Of a stretch of 64,000 nucleotides of DNA, positions 43,495-50,837 are shown piece by piece. Origin of the DNA: an uncultured Clostridia bacterium (GTDB lineage: Bacteria; Bacillota; Clostridia; Christensenellales; UBA1242); NCBI GenBank assembly GCA_947366895.1, contig CANBBP010000001.1, forward strand, positions 62,001 to 126,000, given 5' to 3'. The number at the start of each line of letters is the position of its first letter. Position 1 is the stretch's first letter. Under the pieces are notes generated by a model. The model ran no database searches, was not told where the DNA came from, and was given only the letters and a program-made list of their open reading frames with translations. Made by a program: the position numbers and the translations under genes.

Positions 43495-44904
43495 TTATTT
43501 ATTTTTGTTATTTGTAGTATTATTAATATTTTTTGTTTTATTGCTTACTTCTATTGTTTTATTCGTATAATCCTCAAATATTATATTTCTACATTTTTTT
43601 CCTAATTTAACAATAGTTATTTTTTTATAATCTTTAGGTAAAAATCTTTCAACTTTTTCGGGCCATTCAATAAACTTAATGGCATCTTCTTTATCAATAA
43701 TTTCAGGAAAATCTATATTAATTACTTCTTGTTCATCATCTATTCTATACATATCAAAATGATAAAAATGATTATTTTGTGTATTATATTCATTAACAAG
43801 TGTAAAAGTAGGACTTGTTATTTCTTTTTTTACACCTTTATGTGTTAGTATACCTCTAACCAATTCACTTTTACCTGCCCCTAAGTCTCCACTAAGCAAA
43901 ACGACATCTCCTGATGACAAAAAAGCACATATTTTTTTAGCTACTTTTTTTGTACTTTTAGTTGATATAGAAATTGAAGATAATAAAATATTTTTTTCGC
44001 TAACTTCGTTTGAAAAAACATAAAAATATTTTTCTAATTTACTAAAAATTAATGGTAAAAGTAATGTAACTATTAATCCTAAAATAAAATATTTAACAAA
44101 ACTTAATATTACTATTCCAGGAAGCAATTTACAAATATAAAAATATGCTATTAAAAAAATTATTGTAATTAATACCTTAAATGAAGTAAAAAATAAATTA
44201 TTTTTTTTCTCATTAAATTTAATAAATCTTTCTTCAATAAAGGTTCCTAAAATTATAGAACTTGAAATTCCTACAAATTCAAATACAGCAGAATTTGCAA
44301 AATTGTTAGTAAACCACTCTAATACAAAAATAAGCAATAAAATTAAAAGCAATGGCAAACAAATAATTACCATATATTTTTTATTTATATTTACTTTTGC
44401 TAACAATTTAATTATTAACATAGAAATAATAAATCCTATAGCAAGACCCAATATACAATCTAACAAATAATTATTAGCAAAGTAAATTTGGCTAAATGAA
44501 ACAAACCCACAAATTATAACTAAAAATAAAATTAATAATCCCTTTAAAAAATTTTTATTAATTTTTTTATGCAAACTAGCATATAAAAAAACTGAATTTT
44601 CGGCAATTAAAGTACTTTTTGCACTAGGTAAAGAACCACTATAAACATCTCTATTTGCTTTTAAATTAATATTTACTTCATAAGGTCTTGCTCTTCTAAT
44701 AACATTTTTTAAAAAAAGTGAACCTATTATAAACCCACTTGCATAAGTTAAAAAATAATTATATGCAAATTTTTTATTATATACTAAATAAAATAATGCA
44801 AATAAAATTACAAAGATAGGCAAACAACCCAACATTTCAAATACTGTTGCAAATGAAGATAGTGTTATTGATGCTAAACTTTGCAAACTTTCAATCAAAT
44901 TCAT
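43495..44904 (-). CDS. Fusion: PAP2-like membrane domain (degenerate) + TsaE ATPase
   Basis: 469 aa; ATG at 44904 chosen for AGAAGGA upstream. Residues ~1-300 have about eight membrane helices and a PAP2 layout: KNVIRRARP (K66, R73, P74) keeps the first motif. The PSGH motif is PSAK (His to Lys96), and SRx5Hx3D becomes SQx5Nx3D (Arg to Gln139, His to Asn145). Phosphatase chemistry is therefore unlikely. Residues ~307-450 are a complete TsaE: P-loop GDLGAGKS at 339-346, SPTFTLVNEY, HFDMYRI, and FIEWPEK. TsaE is normally a ~150-aa soluble protein that drives t6A synthesis with TsaB/TsaD. The tail is Asn/Lys-rich. Confidence 0.85.
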   Translation of the reverse strand: MNLIESLQSLASITLSSFATVFEMLGCLPIFVILFALFYLVYNKKFAYNYFLTYASGFIIGSLFLKNVIRRARPYEVNINLKANRDVYSGSLPSAKSTLIAENSVFLYASLHKKINKNFLKGLLILFLVIICGFVSFSQIYFANNYLLDCILGLAIGFIISMLIIKLLAKVNINKKYMVIICLPLLLILLLIFVLEWFTNNFANSAVFEFVGISSSIILGTFIEERFIKFNEKKNNLFFTSFKVLITIIFLIAYFYICKLLPGIVILSFVKYFILGLIVTLLLPLIFSKLEKYFYVFSNEVSEKNILLSSISISTKSTKKVAKKICAFLSSGDVVLLSGDLGAGKSELVRGILTHKGVKKEITSPTFTLVNEYNTQNNHFYHFDMYRIDDEQEVINIDFPEIIDKEDAIKFIEWPEKVERFLPKDYKKITIVKLGKKCRNIIFEDYTNKTIEVSNKTKNINNTTNNKNK

Positions 44905-44973
44905 AAAATAAATCCTTCTAAAAATCTTCAATAGTTTTAATAAATTTATCTAAAATAATTGTTTATTGGTCCC

Positions 44974-45432
44974 CTATGACTTTTTATAATTTTTTTTATT
45001 TGATTTATTATTTCTATTTTCTTTCTTTTTTTCTTGATTAGATTTTTCTATTTTATTTTCTTTTTTTTCATATTCTTTTTTAAATTTATCATAAGTTTTT
45101 ATGTTATTACCTTCATTTAGTAATTTTTCTAAACTATAATAATCTCTTTTGGTTTTTGTTAAAATATGAACAAATATATTGTTAAAATCTAAAACTACCC
45201 ATTCACTTAAATTAAAGCCTTCCCTATTAACATAGTTAAAGCCTTTAAATTTAAGAGCCTCAATTTCCAAAAAATCTGCTATACCTTTTGTGTGGGTATT
45301 ACTTGTTGATGTTGAAATTATATAAAAATCTGCCACATTACTCATTTTTCTAGCATCAATTATTAATATATCTTCTGCTTTTTTATCTTCTAATAATTTG
45401 CAAATAGTTAGCAAATTTTGAGAAATTTCCAT
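44974..45432 (-). CDS. rsfS: Ribosomal silencing factor RsfS
   Basis: Binds L14 and blocks subunit joining when nutrients are short. 152 aa against ~115 usual. The domain covers residues 1-110 (DILIIDARKMSNVADFYIIS and EWVVLDFNNIFVHI). The extra ~40 residues are a Lys/Asn-rich basic tail (KKENRNNKSNKKNYKKS) that could touch rRNA. It is divergent from the 269-aa membrane gene. Confidence 0.92.
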   Translation of the reverse strand: MEISQNLLTICKLLEDKKAEDILIIDARKMSNVADFYIISTSTSNTHTKGIADFLEIEALKFKGFNYVNREGFNLSEWVVLDFNNIFVHILTKTKRDYYSLEKLLNEGNNIKTYDKFKKEYEKKENKIEKSNQEKKKENRNNKSNKKNYKKS

Positions 45433-45545
45433 ACTAACTTTCTCCCTTTAGTAATATTAACATATCATAAAAATTCTAGCAATTAAAAAAAGTTTTTGTA
45501 GAAAATAATTTAATAAATTTTTATTTCATTGTTAATAATTACACT

Positions 45546-46355
45546 ATGAAAAAAATAAATATAGCAGAAATTATAGATTTGATTTTTATAAATATATTAA
45601 TGTTTTTAATTATTTTTGTTTGGGCAAAATATTTTAATAGAAACATTTTATATTCAGTACTTATAAGTATAATTGTACTTATTGCCTTTAATTTAATAAG
45701 AAGTTTTTTAAGATTTAATAAAAAAAATAAACAAGTTCTATCTAAAAATTTAGAAGCAGATATTGAGCAATATATGCTTACTTTACTTTCTAATAGTCAA
45801 GAAAACAATGCTTTGTTTTTTATAAAACTTTTTGAGACAAAACAACCTAAATATTATAAAAAAGATAATTTTATTTTTTTACAAGGAACAAATATTATAA
45901 TATGTCCTATGTTTAACACGCAAGAATTAAAATTAGAACCATGTTTAAAAATTTTAAATAAACTTTCTAAACAAGATTTAACACAAATAATTTTTTTGTG
46001 TGTAAAATGCGATTTAAAACTTAAAATGTTACTTGAAAAATTAAAAAATCAAAATGTTAAAGTTTACCAAAAAAACGATATATACTTTAATTTTCTTAAA
46101 CCAAACAATTATTATCCTGCTATTATGTTTGAATATAAGCAAAGTAACAAATTAAAATTTAGAGAGTTAATAAATATAAGTTTTAACAAGAAAAGAGCAA
46201 AAGGATATTTTTTAAGTGGAATACTTATTTTCTTTTGTAGTTTTATAGTACGTCATAATTTTTATTATGTTTTTATGAGTTCCCTTCTATTTTTATTTAC
46301 ATTATTTTGTCTAACAAAAAAAGAAGTCTCTACACAAAAAGACTTCTTTAGTTAA
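45546..46355 (+). CDS. Membrane protein of unknown function (269 aa)
   Basis: Not recognised. Two hydrophobic segments at ~15-55, a cytoplasmic central domain of ~150 residues with mixed alpha/beta character (QIIFLCVKCDLKLKMLLEKL), and two more hydrophobic segments at ~215-258. Such a layout could suit a membrane-anchored nuclease- or NERD-like domain, but no catalytic motif is visible. Start: ATG with little ribosome-site sequence. Its last codons are inside the opposite-strand terminator of obgE-yhbY. Confidence 0.7.
   Translation: MKKINIAEIIDLIFINILMFLIIFVWAKYFNRNILYSVLISIIVLIAFNLIRSFLRFNKKNKQVLSKNLEADIEQYMLTLLSNSQENNALFFIKLFETKQPKYYKKDNFIFLQGTNIIICPMFNTQELKLEPCLKILNKLSKQDLTQIIFLCVKCDLKLKMLLEKLKNQNVKVYQKNDIYFNFLKPNNYYPAIMFEYKQSNKLKFRELINISFNKKRAKGYFLSGILIFFCSFIVRHNFYYVFMSSLLFLFTLFCLTKKEVSTQKDFFS
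46316..46349 (-). terminator. Terminator of obgE-yhbY, inside the opposite gene
   Basis: AAAGAAGTCT (46320-46329) pairs with AGACTTCTTT (46340-46349). On the minus strand a run of seven T follows, making a good terminator after yhbY. It overlaps the last codons of the plus-strand 269-aa gene. Confidence 0.8.
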
Positions 46356-46415
46356 CATCTTTTCTTTGTTATTTATTTAAAATTAAAATTTTAGTTTGAA
46401 AATTGTAAACTATAA

Positions 46416-46715
46416 TTAAAAATTTTTAACCAAAACATGTTTTTCCTTTTTAGGATTAAACTTATATAAAATAACTTTTCTGCCTATAACACCTACTATA
46501 TCGCAATCAAGTTCTAAAGCTAATTTATCTGCTACCACCCTTGCTGCCTCATCACAATTTTGTAAAATATTAATTTTAATAAGTTCTCTTGATATTAAGC
46601 AATCTTTAATACCCTCTATATTAGCTGGTGACAAACAATCCTTTCCTACTTGATAAACAGAAGGTTGACTTGATATAATTTTTTTAAGTTCTGCTCTTTC
46701 TTTTGATGTAATCAT
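46416..46715 (-). CDS. yhbY: YhbY-family (CRM domain) RNA-binding protein
   Basis: A 99-aa CRM/KH-like protein associated with 50S assembly. It begins ITSKERAELKKIISSQPSVYQVGKD and carries ELIKINILQNC and GVIGRKVILYK, typical of the family. It is downstream of obgE on the same strand, which is the common Gram-positive association of assembly factors. Confidence 0.88.
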   Translation of the reverse strand: MITSKERAELKKIISSQPSVYQVGKDCLSPANIEGIKDCLISRELIKINILQNCDEAARVVADKLALELDCDIVGVIGRKVILYKFNPKKEKHVLVKNF

Positions 46716-46869
46716 TTTTTTCCCTTTTATATTAAACTTTTTATAACCAAATTATTAGTATCTTTCTATGTTTATTAACTAAATAAAAACTTATAATAAT
46801 TTATTTTGAAAATTTAAAAATGAATTTTTAAAATATTTATTAAAAAACACTTAATTTTAAAAAATATTA

Positions 46870-48135
46870 TTATTCTACATATTCAAAATCAACTTTTCCT
46901 ATTCTTATGGTGTCTCCATCTTTTACACCATTTTCTCTTAACATATCAACAATACCATCGTTTTTAAGACGCTTCCAGAAGTATGAAAGCGATTCATAAT
47001 CATTAACAACAATTCCTCTAGCAATATTTTCAATAAAGCCTCCACTAATTTCGTAGGTAGACTTATCTATTTTTGTTATTTCTATACCAGTCTTGTCTTT
47101 TTTACCAAAACCAAATTCTTCAACATCAACAGGTATTTGAGGAGGTAGTTTTTCTAATTCTTGCCATATAGTTTTAATTAATTCTTCAATATTTTCTCTA
47201 CAAGCAGCAGAAATACAAACTACTTTATATTTGTTATTCAATCTATGTTTAAATTCTTCAACTACAAAAAAATCTCTTACTTGGTCTATTTTATTTAAAA
47301 CAATAATTTGATTTAACGCTCCTAAAGTTTTATTAAAATTATTAAGTTCTTTATTAATAACTAAAAAGTCATTGTATGGTTCTCTGCCATCAGCAGAAGA
47401 AATATCTATAACATGAACTAAAAGTCTTGTTCTTTCTATATGTTTTAAAAATTCATGACCTAAGCCTTGTCCCTCACTTGCTCCATCTATAAGACCTGGA
47501 ATATCAGCAACAACAAAACTATGTTCATAATATTTAACAACCCCTAAATTAGGGCTTAAAGTTGTAAAATGATAATTTGCAATTTTAGGTCTAGCATTAG
47601 AAACAACTGATAAAAGTGTACTTTTACCAACATTAGGATAACCAATTAATCCTACATCTGCAAGTGTTTTAAGTTCTAAGATTACAGAAAACTCTTTTGT
47701 AACTTCGCCTGTTTGAGAAAAATGAGGAGCTTGTCTTGTTGGGCTTTTGAAAAATGCATTTCCTTTGCCACCCTCTCCGCCAGATAATAGTATATAATCT
47801 CTATCTAAATAAAATAAGTCTGCTATAATTTTTTTTGTTTCAAAATCTCTAATTATGGTACCTTGAGGGACTGAAATAATTAAATCTTTTCCCCCTTTAC
47901 CATTTCTATTATTTTTTTGTCCAGGTTCACCATTTTCTGCCTTAAAATGAGTTGAAAATTTAAATGAAACTAAATTATTAAGATCTTTATTAACCCTAAA
48001 AATAATATCTCCGCCTTTTCCACCATTCCCACCATCTGGGCCTCCATTAGCAATACCTTTTTCTCTTCTAAAAGAAATTGCTCCTCTACCACCATTACCT
48101 GCTTTTATATAAATTCTAGCTGTATCAACAAACAT
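46870..48135 (-). CDS. obgE: GTPase Obg (CgtA)
   Basis: Ribosome-associated GTPase linked to 50S assembly and, in Bacillus, sporulation. 421 aa. The glycine-rich Obg fold is residues 1-158 (GNGGRGAISFRREKG, GGPDGGNGGKGGD). The G domain has GYPNVGKST, DIPGLIDGASEG and LNKID. A C-terminal OCT domain follows. ATG 48135 has AGGAGG ten bases upstream; longer frames start without one. The usual upstream rplU-rpmA genes are not here. Confidence 0.96.
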   Translation of the reverse strand: MFVDTARIYIKAGNGGRGAISFRREKGIANGGPDGGNGGKGGDIIFRVNKDLNNLVSFKFSTHFKAENGEPGQKNNRNGKGGKDLIISVPQGTIIRDFETKKIIADLFYLDRDYILLSGGEGGKGNAFFKSPTRQAPHFSQTGEVTKEFSVILELKTLADVGLIGYPNVGKSTLLSVVSNARPKIANYHFTTLSPNLGVVKYYEHSFVVADIPGLIDGASEGQGLGHEFLKHIERTRLLVHVIDISSADGREPYNDFLVINKELNNFNKTLGALNQIIVLNKIDQVRDFFVVEEFKHRLNNKYKVVCISAACRENIEELIKTIWQELEKLPPQIPVDVEEFGFGKKDKTGIEITKIDKSTYEISGGFIENIARGIVVNDYESLSYFWKRLKNDGIVDMLRENGVKDGDTIRIGKVDFEYVE

Positions 48136-48268
48136 ATCAGCAAGTCCTCCTTTTATATAATTATTATAATATGATATCAAAAATATAAAGAATTTAAAAT
48201 ACTTTTTTAATTTCTGCTAAAAATTTTTTTTAATCTTATTATTTATTTAAATTATCGCTTTAATAAAA

Positions 48269-48901
48269 CTATTTATTAATAGTATTAACATATTTACAAT
48301 GTTCTTTTAACTCACAATTTTTACAACTTGGATTTTGAGATTTACAAACATATCTTCCAAATAAAACCAAATAATGATGAAACGTTGCCCATTTATCTTT
48401 ATCTACCTCTTGCTGCAATCCCATTTCACAATCATAAGGAGTTTTAGCATCAACTATTCCTAACCTATTTGACACTCTAAATACATGAGTATCTACAGCT
48501 ATTGCCTGTTTTGAAAAACCCACTGCTAATACAACATTAGCTGTTTTTCTTCCTACTCCAGATAAAGATATTAAATCTTCAAATTCACTAGGAACATTAC
48601 CATTAAACCTTTCTACTACATCTTTAGCCATACCTATTAAGTTTTTTGCTTTATTTTTATAAAATCCACAAGAATAAATTGCTTTTTCTAATTCTTCAAT
48701 ATTAGCATTGGCTAAACTTTCTACTGTTGGATATTTTTTAAATAAATCCTTTGAAATAATATTTACTCTTTTATCAGTACATCTTGCAGAAAGTATAACC
48801 GCAACGATTAATTCATAATTATTATTAAAATTTAACTCACAACCTGCTTGTCCAAATTTTTCATAAAGTATTTGATATATATCATTAGTATTTTTTTTCA
48901 T
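48269..48901 (-). CDS. nth: Endonuclease III (DNA glycosylase/AP lyase)
   Basis: Removes oxidised pyrimidines. 210 aa from ATG 48901; longer non-ATG frames have no better support. The HhH and catalytic Lys are in LSGVGRKTANVVLAVGF, the catalytic Asp in AIAVDTHVFRVSNRLG, and the iron-sulfur cluster ligands in CKSQNPSCKNCELKEHC, all present. Confidence 0.94.
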   Translation of the reverse strand: MKKNTNDIYQILYEKFGQAGCELNFNNNYELIVAVILSARCTDKRVNIISKDLFKKYPTVESLANANIEELEKAIYSCGFYKNKAKNLIGMAKDVVERFNGNVPSEFEDLISLSGVGRKTANVVLAVGFSKQAIAVDTHVFRVSNRLGIVDAKTPYDCEMGLQQEVDKDKWATFHHYLVLFGRYVCKSQNPSCKNCELKEHCKYVNTINK

Positions 48902-49083
48902 CTTTTTAATTTTATAAATTTCTCCACTTTTAATATAAGATAAATAATATAACAAAAAACAAATTTTTTCAATTAAAACTATAAACTATTTTAATAAAAA
49001 ATTTTTTAATAATCTACATATATTTACATGCTAAGAAAATCAAAACAAAACAACAAAATTATTAGTTTTCAGTAAGAAATTAA

Positions 49084-49332
49084 TTAAAATACTCTTGAAT
49101 ACTGATCATTACTATAACTATAAATACCTGCAAAAGTATAAAACTGGCGTCTACCTAAAATTTGTTTGGCAATTTCAACAGCTCTACCATCAATTTTTGC
49201 TGAAATTCCACATGAAACTGAAATTTGCCTTGGTGTTGTAACAGCACTTGCTAGATAATTATAGGAATTCATAATATTTACAAATTTAATTGTTTCATTT
49301 CTTGACCTAAAAACCACTAAATAATATTTCAT
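49084..49332 (-). CDS. DUF3343 family protein (putative Se/S carrier-like)
   Basis: 82 aa. It matches the small DUF3343 family by its layout: an N-terminal ferredoxin-like strand (YYLVVFRSRNETIKFVN), TTPRQISVSCGISAKI with a single conserved Cys, and a short C-terminal strand. The family is commonly beside cysteine-desulfurase-like genes and is thought to carry sulfur or selenium. Here it is divergent, 112 bases away, from exactly such a gene. AGAGG precedes the ATG. Confidence 0.78.
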   Translation of the reverse strand: MKYYLVVFRSRNETIKFVNIMNSYNYLASAVTTPRQISVSCGISAKIDGRAVEIAKQILGRRQFYTFAGIYSYSNDQYSRVF

Positions 49333-49444
49333 AAATCAATCCTCTACACAAAAATACTTTCATTACAATATATTATTACAAGAGGCATTTTGACTTTAAA
49401 AAGTAAAAATTTGTCTAAAAATTTGATAAATGGAAGAAAAACAA

Positions 49445-50599
49445 ATGTTGACAAAAAAAGTTATATACTTAGATAATGCTGCAACAAGTAATTTTAAACC
49501 TAAAAGTGTAATAAAAATACTTAATAAATCTCTTAAAAATAGTGCAAATCCCGGAAGAAGTGGACATAGACTAAGTTTAAAAAATTCTATGTTGGTTTAC
49601 AATACTAGAGAAATAGTAGCAAATCATTTTGGCTTAAATGAGCCTGAAAATGTAATATTTACTAAAAATTGTACAGAGGCACTTAATATAGCTATTTTAG
49701 GCACAATTGTTAAAGGTGGAAATGTAATATGCTCTTGTTTTGAACACAATTCTGTTTTACGACCTCTTAACGAATTAAAAAATAGAGGAGAAATAACACT
49801 TACAATTATTGAACCAGTTAATAAAAAGTATATTATTAAGGAAGATGTTGAAAAACATTTAACTTCTAAAACTTATTTGGTTATTATAACTGCCATTTCT
49901 AATGTAACTGGGAATAAAAATGATATATTAGAGATAGGAAAACTATGTAAAGAAAAAGGTATTTTATTTTTAGTTGATGCTGCACAATCTTGTGGACACA
50001 TTAAATATAATATGAAAAATGATAACATTAACTTTTTAACTTTTGCAGGTCATAAAGGATTTTTAGCTCCACAAGGCATAGGAGGACTTTGTATTAATAC
50101 TAAAAAAATTCCTTCTCCACTTATGTTTGGTGGAACTGGAACGGAATCTATTAATTTAAACCAACCACAAAATTTACCTGAAAAACTAGAAAGTGGAACT
50201 TTACAAACTCCAATTATATCTGCTCTTGCGGAGGGGGTAAAGTATGTTGAAAAATACTTTGAAATCAACAATTATAAAACAAAAAAATTAACGCACTATC
50301 TCCTTTCAAAGTTAAAAGAAATTAATAATTTAACTATTTATACCTTGCCAAGCTCTTCCTATGGAGTTATAAGTTTTAATATAAAAGGTTATAATTCAGC
50401 AGAAGTTAGTGACTTTTTAGATAGCAAATATAATATTGCAACACGAGGTGGATTACATTGTGCCCCACTAACTCATAAATTTTTAGGTACTACACAAGAT
50501 GGTGCTGTTAGGGTAAGCTTAAATTTTAGGAACTCAAAAAAAGAAATAGATACTCTTTTACTTGCTATAAATGAATTAACATCATATAAAAAAAATTAA
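49445..50599 (+). CDS. Cysteine desulfurase-like class V aminotransferase
   Basis: PLP enzyme, 384 aa. It begins VIYLDNAATSNFKP. The PLP Lys is in TFAGHKGFLAPQGIGGL, with the supporting DAAQSCGH upstream. The catalytic Cys is in TRGGLHCAPLTHKFLGT, so persulfide transfer is possible. I chose ATG 49445 for the GGAAG upstream; ATG 49430 is an alternative. The partner is probably the divergent DUF3343 protein. It is the SufS-like, not the IscS/NifS-proper, branch. Confidence 0.87.
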   Translation: MLTKKVIYLDNAATSNFKPKSVIKILNKSLKNSANPGRSGHRLSLKNSMLVYNTREIVANHFGLNEPENVIFTKNCTEALNIAILGTIVKGGNVICSCFEHNSVLRPLNELKNRGEITLTIIEPVNKKYIIKEDVEKHLTSKTYLVIITAISNVTGNKNDILEIGKLCKEKGILFLVDAAQSCGHIKYNMKNDNINFLTFAGHKGFLAPQGIGGLCINTKKIPSPLMFGGTGTESINLNQPQNLPEKLESGTLQTPIISALAEGVKYVEKYFEINNYKTKKLTHYLLSKLKEINNLTIYTLPSSSYGVISFNIKGYNSAEVSDFLDSKYNIATRGGLHCAPLTHKFLGTTQDGAVRVSLNFRNSKKEIDTLLLAINELTSYKKN

Positions 50600-50710
50600 T
50601 TAAATTTATATAATTCAAATTTTAATTGCTTGATATATGATTAACCTTATTAATAATATTAAAATGCTAAAAAATATGATTTATTAAAATAAGTTTTATA
50701 TTTAATTATA

Positions 50711-50747
50711 AAAAAAACTAATAGTGGCGGAAACTATTAGTTTTTTT
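50711..50747. terminator. Bidirectional terminator between desulfurase-like gene and ppdK
   Basis: CTAATAGT (50718-50725) and ACTATTAG (50733-50740) with flanking A7 and T7 give a perfect 15-bp stem around a 7-base loop. It serves both convergent genes. Confidence 0.88.
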
Positions 50748-50837
50748 ATAATTAGCATTAAAAAATTTATTTCTATTATATTATAAAGACCTTATTTAAA
50801 TAAGATTTTTATAATCTATGAACAAACTTTTATAAAA

